From Clostridia bacterium (GTDB lineage Bacteria > Bacillota > Clostridia > Oscillospirales > Acutalibacteraceae), in contig JAFQSY010000075.1 in the NCBI GenBank assembly GCA_017409265.1, positions 28,369 to 92,368 of the forward strand: a stretch of 64,000 nt of DNA, given 5' to 3'. Shown here piece by piece: positions 36,409 through 44,244 of the stretch (the stretch's first letter is position 1; the number at the start of each line of letters is the position of its first letter). A model generated the notes under the pieces. It was given only the letters and a program-made list of their open reading frames with translations, made no database searches and was not told where the DNA came from. The translations under genes were made by a program, and so were the position numbers.

Positions 36409-39400
36409 ATGCTGACTGAAAAACAAATTGAGCGTATGCTCTCAAAGCTTAAAAGATTTGAAAAGATTCTTGATCCTATGCTTTTCAGAAAAATGGCGAA
36501 AATAGATACCGTCAAATTCTATGAAACAACGGACAGACTTTATGAAATACCCGATGATTCTCTCTGTGCTCCTTTAAAAAGCGGAAGCACATGGGGGCAG
36601 GAGGAGGCTTTCGGCTGGTTCAAGGCGGAATTTGTTGTTCCTGATGAGCTTGATGGCAAAACAATTTTTATTATGCCGCACACAGAGGGTTATGAAACCC
36701 TTCTCTGGGTCAACGGCAAGCCCTTTGGTACGTTTTGTACCAAAATTGTTTTTACGGGCCACGGCAATCATTACTGCGATATGCTCACTCTGAAAGCAAA
36801 GGCAGGGGAGAAAATCGATATCGCCCTTGAAGTTTATACGGGTCATACGCATCTCGGCAATATGCCGCTTGACACAAGCAGATTTCTCAAGGATTATACA
36901 TATCATTTTGACGGTCTTGATATCTGCGTCAAGGATGAGTTTATTCAGGATTTTTATTTTGACCTCAAGGTTATAAACGAGCTTACCGAATCCCTGCCTG
37001 ATTCATCGTTCAGAAAGGGTGAGCTTATCAATGCACTTTATGAAGTTCATAAGCGGTTGCTTTATTCTTATGATGATACCGATGATGAAACCTTCAGAGC
37101 AGCCATGAAATCTGCCCATCCCTTCCTCAAGGAAATGCTTGCGGTCAAAAACGGTCCCGATGCACCGAAGGTCGGAATTATCGGTCATTCTCATCTTGAT
37201 ACCGCATGGCTCTGGAAAGCAACGGAAACAATCAAAAAGAGCGCAAGAACATATTCAAATCAGCTGTCACTTATGCAGCAGTATCCCGAGCATAAATTTA
37301 TGCAAAGCTCGGCATGCCATTCAAACATGCTTCTTGAGTATTATCCCGAGCTTTTTGAACGCATAAAAGAAAAGGTTGCCGAGGGCAGATATGAGCCCAA
37401 CGGCGGTGTCTGGGTTGAGTGTGACTGCAACATAACCTCGGGCGAATCCATGATAAGGCAGTTTCTCTGGGGTCAGCGCTTCACAAGAAAGCATTTCGGC
37501 TACACCTCGGATTGCTTCTGGTTGCCCGATACCTTCGGTTACAGCGCAGCCATTCCCCAGATTATGAAGGGCTGTTCTGTTGATTATTTCCTCACTACCA
37601 AAATCGACTGGAATGATACTAACCATTTCCCGTATGATACCTTCTGGTGGCAGGGAATTGACGGAACAAGAGTTTTCACCCATTTCAACACAACCGCGGC
37701 ATGGCCTTCTCCCCGATGCTTCCACGAGTCGGTAACGGGCGATCCGAAACACTACAGAAGCATCAACGAAAGAAGTGTCACAAACAAGCGCTTTGAAGCA
37801 TTCGGTCACGGTGACGGCGGCGGCGGACCGCAGTATGAGATGATTGAGGTTGCGAGAAGAGTAAAAGACCTCAACGGCTGTGCAAAGGCGGAATATATGA
37901 CCGTCAGCGAGTTTATGCAGGACCTTGAAAAGACCGCAAAAAATCCGAGCACATATTCAGGCGAGCTTTATCTTGAGCTTCACAGAGGTACTCTCACAAA
38001 TCAGCATAATATCAAGCATAATAACAGAAAGGCAGAGCTTGCTCTTCGTGACCTTGAGTTTTTAACCGTCAGTAATGCCGTGAAATCGGGAGAAGTTGCA
38101 AGCGACGAAAAGATTCATCCGCTTTATAAAACACTTCTTCTCAATCAGTTCCATGACATTCTTCCCGGTACCTGCATTCCTTCGGCACACAAGCTCTCGC
38201 TTTCCGAAACAAATGAACTTCTTGAAACCGCGTATAAGCTTATTGATGAATCGGTTACAGGTAACGGCGATTGCGTGAGTGTAACAAATACTCTTTCGTT
38301 TGACAGAAGTGACCCGATATTTCTTGAATGCGAAGAGGGATTTATTGCAGACTGTGAGTGCAAGCAGCAGTCATATAAAAACCTTGACGGAAAGAACATT
38401 CTTATTATCAGCGGTCTGACCGTTCCTGCGTTTTCAACAGTAAAAATTAATCTTGTTAAAGGCATTACAGACGCAAAGAGCGAAATTGCTGTTGACGGAA
38501 ACAAGGTATCAACACCTTTTGCGGATATCCGCTTTGATGAAAAGGGATATATTGAATCTCTTATTGATAAAAAATCAAAAAGAGAGGTCAGAGGCGACGG
38601 CTATCCTCTTAACACTTTCATTATTGCTGAAGATCTTCCGCATGCATGGGATAACTGGGATATTGATGCAGACCTTGACTGTAAGTTTGCGGATGATTCC
38701 GTTCTTTTGAGCAGAGAAATTGTTTCTCACGGTGCAGCAGCACTGATAATCAGAAGCAAATACAGTATTTCAAAAAAATCAACAATTACCCAGGATTCAA
38801 TATATTTTACCGATACAGCCGAAATCAGATTTGATACGGTTATGGATTGGCAGGATAATCACAGATTTCTCAAAACAACATTTGACACCTCGATCAAAAA
38901 CAGCTTTGCTCGTTTTGAAATTCAGTACGGCAACGTTAAGCGACCCACAACAAGAAACGATTCCGTTGAAAAGGCAAAGTTTGAGGTTGTCAACCATAAA
39001 TTTACCGATCTTTCCGAAACACGTTTCGGTGCTGCTGTTCTCAACGACAGCAAATACGGCATAAGCGTTTATGGCGGAAAGATGCGTCTTTCACTTCATA
39101 AAGGCGGCTTAAGACCCGATTTTGAGGGTGACAGAGGAATCCACAGAACTGTTTATTCCTTCCTTCCTCATAACGGCGGGTTCAGCACGGAAAATGTTGT
39201 CAGACCTGCTTATGAGCTTAATATTCCTGTTATAAAAGGTAAGGGAAATTTTGAAGCAGTTGCACTTGTTCTTCCCAAGGCAGATAACATTATTGTTGAA
39301 TCAATCAAGCCCTGCGAAGACAACGAAAAGGCATTTATTGCAAGGCTTTACGAAACAGAGGGAACATATACAAACTGCCCTGTTGAATTTTTTGACGGCG

Positions 39401-39510
39401 CCAAGAAAATCGAGATAACCGATATGCTTGAAGAGGTTAAAGAAATATTTGCCGGCAACGAACTTGTTTTCGGTCCCTTTGAAATAAGAACACTCAAAAT
39501 TACATATTAA
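36409..39510 (+). CDS. GH38 alpha-mannosidase
   Basis: A 1033-residue glycoside hydrolase of family 38. The N-terminal carbohydrate-binding-like domain precedes the catalytic barrel with GHSHLDTAWLW (zinc ligands His262 and Asp264) and WLPDTFGYSAAIPQI, where Asp374 is the nucleophile that is also a zinc ligand. LLNQFHDILPGT is a further family signature, and the beta-sandwich C-terminal domains follow. No signal peptide is seen, so it acts in the cytoplasm on imported mannosides. The ATG at 36409 has AAAGGA 8 bases upstream. It ends at a terminator shared with a convergent phosphodiesterase gene. Confidence 0.93.
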   Translation: MLTEKQIERMLSKLKRFEKILDPMLFRKMAKIDTVKFYETTDRLYEIPDDSLCAPLKSGSTWGQEEAFGWFKAEFVVPDELDGKTIFIMPHTEGYETLLWVNGKPFGTFCTKIVFTGHGNHYCDMLTLKAKAGEKIDIALEVYTGHTHLGNMPLDTSRFLKDYTYHFDGLDICVKDEFIQDFYFDLKVINELTESLPDSSFRKGELINALYEVHKRLLYSYDDTDDETFRAAMKSAHPFLKEMLAVKNGPDAPKVGIIGHSHLDTAWLWKATETIKKSARTYSNQLSLMQQYPEHKFMQSSACHSNMLLEYYPELFERIKEKVAEGRYEPNGGVWVECDCNITSGESMIRQFLWGQRFTRKHFGYTSDCFWLPDTFGYSAAIPQIMKGCSVDYFLTTKIDWNDTNHFPYDTFWWQGIDGTRVFTHFNTTAAWPSPRCFHESVTGDPKHYRSINERSVTNKRFEAFGHGDGGGGPQYEMIEVARRVKDLNGCAKAEYMTVSEFMQDLEKTAKNPSTYSGELYLELHRGTLTNQHNIKHNNRKAELALRDLEFLTVSNAVKSGEVASDEKIHPLYKTLLLNQFHDILPGTCIPSAHKLSLSETNELLETAYKLIDESVTGNGDCVSVTNTLSFDRSDPIFLECEEGFIADCECKQQSYKNLDGKNILIISGLTVPAFSTVKINLVKGITDAKSEIAVDGNKVSTPFADIRFDEKGYIESLIDKKSKREVRGDGYPLNTFIIAEDLPHAWDNWDIDADLDCKFADDSVLLSREIVSHGAAALIIRSKYSISKKSTITQDSIYFTDTAEIRFDTVMDWQDNHRFLKTTFDTSIKNSFARFEIQYGNVKRPTTRNDSVEKAKFEVVNHKFTDLSETRFGAAVLNDSKYGISVYGGKMRLSLHKGGLRPDFEGDRGIHRTVYSFLPHNGGFSTENVVRPAYELNIPVIKGKGNFEAVALVLPKADNIIVESIKPCEDNEKAFIARLYETEGTYTNCPVEFFDGAKKIEITDMLEEVKEIFAGNELVFGPFEIRTLKITY

Positions 39511-39515
39511 AAACA

Positions 39516-39546
39516 AAATCCTGCAGTCATTAAGACTGCAGGATTT
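39516..39546. terminator. Bidirectional terminator after GH38
   Basis: AAATCCTGCAGTC pairs perfectly with GACTGCAGGATTT (13 bp) around ATTAA, followed by ATCTTTATTT. Confidence 0.92.
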
Positions 39547-39550
39547 ATCT

Positions 39551-40498
39551 TTATTTGTTTGTAACAATGAAAACCATTCTTTCCTGAATTGAAGACCCGC
39601 CGTGGTCTGTTCCGAAACCGCCGTGGTCAGAGGTTATGATAATGAGCCAATCCTCGGATTCATATGTTTCTCTGTTTTCGATTGCATTAAGAGTTCTGTA
39701 AGCAAGAACATCGTTGAGTCTGAAGCCTGCCTGATAAATCGGGTTGTTTGTCGAGAAACCGAAGGAGTGACCTGCGTGATCAGTACCTTCATAGATAGCG
39801 AATATAAAATCTGAGCAGTCGTCCTGCTTTATGTCTTTGATTGCAGTTCTTGCAGAGGCGGTATCTTCAATGCAGTAATTGAATGAAACTTTAAGGTCGT
39901 TTTTTTCGCAGTATTCTTTCTCAAGTTTATATGTGCTGTTATCAGTTGCAAAGTGACCGTCCCACGAAGTTATAAACGATGCGGAATCAATAACGCCGTT
40001 TTCCGTGAGAGACGTCATAAGAGTTTTGTATTCAAGAGTTTTGGTTATGCCATTGCCGGTAATGCCGTTTTTGTCTGCCCAAACGCCTGTAAGAACGGAG
40101 CACCAGCCGGGAGCTGTTGAGGTATCCTGCGTATTAACTGCAGGATAGTTAACTCCGCCGCAATAAACATAATTGAGAGATGCACCTGAACTCATCATTT
40201 TGTTTATTCCGCTGAAACGGTTTTCAACATAAGCAAGTGCATCCGCGCGGCAACCATCATAGCCGATAACAATTGCTTTTTTCTCTGTCTTGCCTTCAGG
40301 GAGGGGAGAATTGAAATGTTCTGAAATCATATTATAAAGCTCGGTTTGAGGGATTGCGGTTTCAATTGTGTTTTCAAATTCAACCTGCGCAGCTTTTTCA
40401 AGATATGCCGTTTCTGTGTCGTTTGCATCATTGCAGTAAAGTCCGAAAAGCGCAGGTATCATAAGAACTATTCCGACGATTTTTGAAACAAAACTCAT
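39551..40498 (-). CDS. Phosphodiesterase/nucleotide pyrophosphatase of the alkaline phosphatase superfamily
   Basis: A 315-residue protein with an N-terminal membrane segment (about 5-18). Metal-site residues are visible: IVIGYDGCRADAL (first Asp), a Thr/Ser near SGASLNYVY...QDTSTAPGW that probably carries the nucleophile, YEGTDHAGHSFGF and ITSDHGGFGTDHGG. This is the pattern of type I phosphodiesterases and nucleotide pyrophosphatases. The ATG at 40498 sits right behind AAAGGAGATTTTTT. An unusual hairpin covers its promoter and ribosome site. The substrate is unknown. Confidence 0.82.
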   Translation of the reverse strand: MSFVSKIVGIVLMIPALFGLYCNDANDTETAYLEKAAQVEFENTIETAIPQTELYNMISEHFNSPLPEGKTEKKAIVIGYDGCRADALAYVENRFSGINKMMSSGASLNYVYCGGVNYPAVNTQDTSTAPGWCSVLTGVWADKNGITGNGITKTLEYKTLMTSLTENGVIDSASFITSWDGHFATDNSTYKLEKEYCEKNDLKVSFNYCIEDTASARTAIKDIKQDDCSDFIFAIYEGTDHAGHSFGFSTNNPIYQAGFRLNDVLAYRTLNAIENRETYESEDWLIIITSDHGGFGTDHGGSSIQERMVFIVTNK

Positions 40499-40500
40499 AA

Positions 40501-40568
40501 AAAATCTCCTTTGGTTTGTATGATATAGCAATTATATCACTATCTGTTCATACAAACAAGGAGATTTT
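40501..40568 (-). promoter_or_regulatory. Hairpin holding a promoter and ribosome site
   Basis: A 20-bp stem (AAAATCTCCTT and GTTTGTATG with a 2-base bulge, pairing with CATACAAAC and AAGGAGATTTT) closes a 26-base loop. Its 3' arm on the minus strand contains the AAAGGAG ribosome site and a T-run just before the phosphodiesterase ATG. A promoter, TTGTTT (40554-40559), 17-base spacer, TATAAT (40531-40536), lies inside. A transcript started here would lack the 5' arm and expose the site, while read-through RNA from the upstream GH38 gene would be folded and closed or terminated. Confidence 0.65.
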
Positions 40569-40573
40569 AAAAA

Positions 40574-42991
40574 TTAAATCATTTCCGCTTCTGAAATCGC
40601 TCCGTCTTTATAAATAAAAGTTTTAACCTCGAATGCTCCGAAATCAATTTCAAAAATATTTTTTTCGATTCTCAAGGATGACTTTGAGGACTTGTCGCTC
40701 GAATTGAAAAGGCGGATTTTTGTTCCGTTATCGTTTTTGAGGTATCTCGAAAGAATAATATCGGGATTATCAATTTCAATGCGTGTGTTTTTCTTTTTGC
40801 CGGAACCCGAAGGGAAGAATGAAAGAGCAGTGCAGGGCTGGTTAAAAATCTCTGCCTGCATGTCAAGGTGATCTATGTCTGCTGTAAGTCTGTATTCAAA
40901 TTCACGTTCGCCGATATCGATTCTGTCATGGCAGCGATCATCGTCTGCAAGAGGTCTGTCACCGATGGGGTGAGCGGAATAAACAGGAGTCCTCAAAAGC
41001 GAAATATTGAGCACTCCGCCGTCAACGCTGCCGCCGTATGTGCCTTTGTTGAGTATGGCAAGTCCCTTGCCGTTTCCAAAAACACCGCACCATTTCTGAT
41101 AGACAGCTTCCTCGCCGTCTGTGCGCAGAGCTTCTTTCCCGAAAGCGGTCTGGCCCAGGAACTCGGGAGATTCAAATACTGAATCAAACGAAAGCTTATA
41201 AAATCTGCTGCTGTCATTTGAAAGCATTTTGATTTTGATATCAATGTAATCTCCGTTTTTCGGAATTGAATATGTGACAACCGCAAAGGAATCCGAACAG
41301 CCGAAAATCGCTTGTATTTTAAGACGGACGGCTCCGTTTTCGATAACTCTTACATTTGAGTGGTTTGCTTCGGGATATCCGTTGAATGCGTTAGCTTTTT
41401 CGGCGCTTAAAAGAGTAAATTCTCCGATTTTTTCGTTGAAGCTATCAACAGTCATGCCCCACGGGTCCTCGTTATCTTTAAACGCAACAATTTTTGCGCT
41501 TGAAGGCTTCAGTATATCAATGCCGTTTACGCAGTATTTGTCGATAAGACCGGTTTTTTTGCTGATAAGCACCTGCATTCTGCCGTTATCAAAGGTGAAA
41601 TGTTCGGATGTTTCATTGCATTTTTCGATTTTTCTTTTCGGCATGTTTTCAACATGGAGTCTGCAGTCAAATCTGTTGATACTCATGGACTTAAGCTCTG
41701 CTCTGAAGCAGACACGTTTGCGCCAATCAAGGCTGAATGTGCAAGCTTCTTTTTCGTTCTGTGAGGGGAGAAGTTTTCCGTTTTCATCGTAAACCGAAAC
41801 AATAGTTACCTCATTTTCATTCCAGTTCTGATCCTGAAGCTGGAATTCAACCTCAATATCCTGAGTGATTTTATAGGGATGCGGGTTGAAAACTAGAACG
41901 GGTATTTCGCCTTCTTTTGCCTTTTTCTGACCCTCACAGAGCTTAAAGAATGCCTTTGTTTTATATTTTTCGGCTATTTCGCTTCCGTAGGAAAAAAGAC
42001 GCAAGCTGTCCTCTTCGGCAGCTTTTATGCTTGAGCCGGGAAGAATATCGTGAAACTCGCAGAAGAGAAGAGCTTTTTCAGACTTTTTAAGCTCGTTTTT
42101 ATCATATGAAACATTGCTTAACGCAAGCATTTTTTCACAAACCGCAAGGTCGTTTTCAAGGTGCCTGTGAGCCTGCTTTATGCGTACCATTGAAGTGTAG
42201 CAACCGACCATTGTATAGTTGAGAGATTTATCAAAGGTTTTGAGGTTTGATTTGTCAATGCGGTCAAAATAATTCTCGCACCATGAGTGCATAAGACCTT
42301 TTTCGGGATTGTTTTTCATGAAATCCGCAATGGCGAGAAGGTCTTCTCTCGACGGACCGCCGCCGTGATTGCCGATTCCCCAGAACATCATATTGATTCC
42401 GTCGCCGTATTCTCTTTCAAGAATGCGGTCAATTTTGCTCAATATTTTACCCTTGCCCGAGTTATATCCGCAGTTCATTTTGTGAGCGATTATTTTGCTG
42501 CCGTCAAAGCCTTCCCAAAGAAAATCATGCTCGCACTCAACCCATGACGGACGCATGAAAACATATGACTCATAGCCGCATTTCTTGAGAATCTGAACAA
42601 GTCCTCTGGTATGACCAAAGGGGTCAAAATTGATTGCGGTAAGAGGTTTTACGCCGAATTTTTCCTTGAAATAGCTTGTGCCTGTTTCTATCTGACGGAT
42701 AAAGGATTCTCCGCAGGGCATAACACAGTCGGGCTGAAGGTACCATCCGCCCATTATACGCCATTTTCCCTCTTTGACAAGCCTTTGAATGCGCGCGAAA
42801 AGCTCGGGCTCATTTTCTTCAACCCATTCATAGAGAACGGATTCGTTATGATTGAAAACAAAGCCGTCAAATTCCTCGCAGAAATCTGCGGCAACACGGA
42901 ATGTGGATATTGCTTCTGCAATGCCCTCGGGTCTTTGCCAGAGCCAGACAGGATCGAGATGTGCGTTGCAGATCATATGTAGTTCTTCCAT
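40574..42991 (-). CDS. Second GH38 family glycoside hydrolase
   Basis: An 805-residue glycoside hydrolase of family 38, clearly different in length and sequence from the one at 36.4 kb. NAHLDPVWLW (His11, Asp13) holds the zinc ligands, NFDPFGH carries the nucleophile Asp123, and LFCEFHDILPGSS supplies the middle signature. It starts directly at the catalytic domain without the N-terminal binding domain and has no signal peptide. This shorter type often acts on alpha-mannosides from glycans or on 2-O-(6-phospho)mannosyl-glycerate; the substrate is not settled. GGTGATAAA precedes the ATG. It is followed by the hairpin-controlled phosphodiesterase gene. Confidence 0.9.
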   Translation of the reverse strand: MEELHMICNAHLDPVWLWQRPEGIAEAISTFRVAADFCEEFDGFVFNHNESVLYEWVEENEPELFARIQRLVKEGKWRIMGGWYLQPDCVMPCGESFIRQIETGTSYFKEKFGVKPLTAINFDPFGHTRGLVQILKKCGYESYVFMRPSWVECEHDFLWEGFDGSKIIAHKMNCGYNSGKGKILSKIDRILEREYGDGINMMFWGIGNHGGGPSREDLLAIADFMKNNPEKGLMHSWCENYFDRIDKSNLKTFDKSLNYTMVGCYTSMVRIKQAHRHLENDLAVCEKMLALSNVSYDKNELKKSEKALLFCEFHDILPGSSIKAAEEDSLRLFSYGSEIAEKYKTKAFFKLCEGQKKAKEGEIPVLVFNPHPYKITQDIEVEFQLQDQNWNENEVTIVSVYDENGKLLPSQNEKEACTFSLDWRKRVCFRAELKSMSINRFDCRLHVENMPKRKIEKCNETSEHFTFDNGRMQVLISKKTGLIDKYCVNGIDILKPSSAKIVAFKDNEDPWGMTVDSFNEKIGEFTLLSAEKANAFNGYPEANHSNVRVIENGAVRLKIQAIFGCSDSFAVVTYSIPKNGDYIDIKIKMLSNDSSRFYKLSFDSVFESPEFLGQTAFGKEALRTDGEEAVYQKWCGVFGNGKGLAILNKGTYGGSVDGGVLNISLLRTPVYSAHPIGDRPLADDDRCHDRIDIGEREFEYRLTADIDHLDMQAEIFNQPCTALSFFPSGSGKKKNTRIEIDNPDIILSRYLKNDNGTKIRLFNSSDKSSKSSLRIEKNIFEIDFGAFEVKTFIYKDGAISEAEMI

Positions 42992-43017
42992 TTTATCACC
43001 AAATAAAATTTTTCTCT

Positions 43018-43046
43018 ATATTAACAAAGATGATTGGCATTGTCAA
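43018..43046 (-). promoter_or_regulatory. Promoter of the second GH38 gene, overlapping a terminator hairpin
   Basis: Minus strand TTGACA (43041-43046), 17-base spacer, TAATAT (43018-43023). The -35 lies inside the hairpin at 43027-43064 that follows the anti-sigma gene. Confidence 0.6.
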
Positions 43047-43064
43047 TGTAATGTCAATCATCTT
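43027..43064 (-). terminator. Terminator after the sigma/anti-sigma operon
   Basis: On the minus strand AAGATGATTG-CATT pairs with AATG-CAATCATCTT (one mismatch), followed by TGTTAATAT. It could also be an operator for the GH38 promoter it overlaps. Confidence 0.6.
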
Positions 43065-43079
43065 CCTTTAAGAATCTAT

Positions 43080-43703
43080 TTATTCCTTGCCAAGCATTTT
43101 TGCGTAATAATTTGACAGAGTTTTCGCTGCAACTGCAAAAATTACCGTCAACATGGTTTCAATTCCGAACAGAAATATTACGCTTTTAAAAAAAACAATA
43201 AATGTTATATTATCCCAAAAATCTGTAATATTCATTTCGTAATGGAATAAGCACCATACGGTTGCACCGAGAGTAACGGCAACCGAGAGAACACATGAAC
43301 ACCAAGAAAAAACTTTTCTGCTCGGATACAGTTTAACAAAATACCAGTTGGTCAGCGAAAGCAAAAATCCCGTTGCAGGCACAACAACGTTAAAAGCTGC
43401 CAATCCGTTGCCAAAGTCATGGTAATTCGTGCCTGCTTCAAAATAAACACCTGTGGTAATCAGCAGGAAAGAAAGAAAAAAAAGTACCGATTGCAGAATT
43501 GATGCTTTCCAATCATTTACTTTGTTAAGTTTTTTAGGTGCACAAGATGTTTCTTTTGATTCGACAGTGCAGTTCATGCTTTCAAAAACCGCTTTGCAGT
43601 CGCAGCAGCTTTCAAGATGCTTTTTTACTTCATTGCCGCTTTCCTGCGAGCAGCAGTCATCAATATAAAGCGGAATCAAATCCTTGATGACATTACAATT
43701 CAT
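43080..43703 (-). CDS. Anti-sigma factor with zinc-binding N-terminus and membrane helices
   Basis: A 207-residue membrane protein. The N-terminal zf-HC2 domain has His29-x3-Cys33-x2-Cys36 (HLESCCDC), the zinc site of ZAS-type anti-sigma factors. Four or five hydrophobic segments (about 70-205) follow. The gene starts 5 bases after the sigma factor, so the two are coupled, and the usual model is that this protein holds the sigma factor at the membrane until an outside signal frees it. There is no extracytoplasmic sensor domain, so sensing must be by the membrane part. Confidence 0.85.
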   Translation of the reverse strand: MNCNVIKDLIPLYIDDCCSQESGNEVKKHLESCCDCKAVFESMNCTVESKETSCAPKKLNKVNDWKASILQSVLFFLSFLLITTGVYFEAGTNYHDFGNGLAAFNVVVPATGFLLSLTNWYFVKLYPSRKVFSWCSCVLSVAVTLGATVWCLFHYEMNITDFWDNITFIVFFKSVIFLFGIETMLTVIFAVAAKTLSNYYAKMLGKE

Positions 43704-43708
43704 AACGA

Positions 43709-44185
43709 TTACCTCATTCTTTCTGAAAGTTTTTGTTTTGCACGGTAAAATGTGACCCTTGCCCAGCTTTCGCTCTTGCCGAAAAGCTTGCTTATATCTG
43801 TCAGGGAAAGCTGACCGAAAACAGAAAGCATAAAAACCTCTTTGTATGGCTCTTCAAGCTCGTGGAGACAGGCAAAGGCTTTTTCGGTGATTTCTTTCTT
43901 TTCAAAAAATTTTTCTATGTCAAATTCGTCTTTTATTTCGTCATCGTCAGATAAAACGTTTTGATTCTTATGCTCGTTATACCATGCGAAATAAGTGTTT
44001 TTCGCAATCTGACACAGCCACACCGAAACTTTGTTTTTATCTCTTAAATTGTTAAAATTCATGTAAGCTCTGAAAAACGTTTCCTGCGTGAGCTCTTCCG
44101 CAAGAGAAACATTATTGCATAGCTTCAAAAGATATTTGAAGATAAAATCTGAATTTTCGGTGTAGATTTTTTCGAAATCCGTCAC
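43709..44185 (-). CDS. ECF-type RNA polymerase sigma factor
   Basis: A 158-residue extracytoplasmic-function sigma factor with only regions 2 and 4. Region 2 shows AEELTQETFFRAYMNF and VSVWLCQIAKNTYFAWY; region 4 shows LSLTDISKLFGKSESWARVTFYRAKQKL. The start is GTG at 44185 behind GGCGGTGAG; the ATG two bases upstream is followed at once by a stop. The downstream gene is its anti-sigma factor. A possible ECF-type promoter lies upstream, which would make the pair self-activating. Confidence 0.92.
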   Translation of the reverse strand: MTDFEKIYTENSDFIFKYLLKLCNNVSLAEELTQETFFRAYMNFNNLRDKNKVSVWLCQIAKNTYFAWYNEHKNQNVLSDDDEIKDEFDIEKFFEKKEITEKAFACLHELEEPYKEVFMLSVFGQLSLTDISKLFGKSESWARVTFYRAKQKLSERMR

Positions 44186-44205
44186 ATTCTCACCGCCTTT
44201 CGACT

Positions 44206-44235
44206 ATTAGATTGAGAAAAGGCAAAAACGTTACA
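44206..44235 (-). promoter_or_regulatory. Possible self-regulated ECF promoter
   Basis: Minus strand TGTAAC at 44230-44235 resembles ECF -35 elements; CTAAT at 44206-44210 may be part of the -10. No clear CGTC core is seen, so the assignment is tentative. Confidence 0.4.
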
Positions 44236-44244
44236 AAAATTTTT

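Noticed and set aside
36409-42991. The two GH38 genes as a recent tandem duplication
   Set aside because: They differ in length (1033 and 805 residues), lie on opposite strands and share only family motifs.
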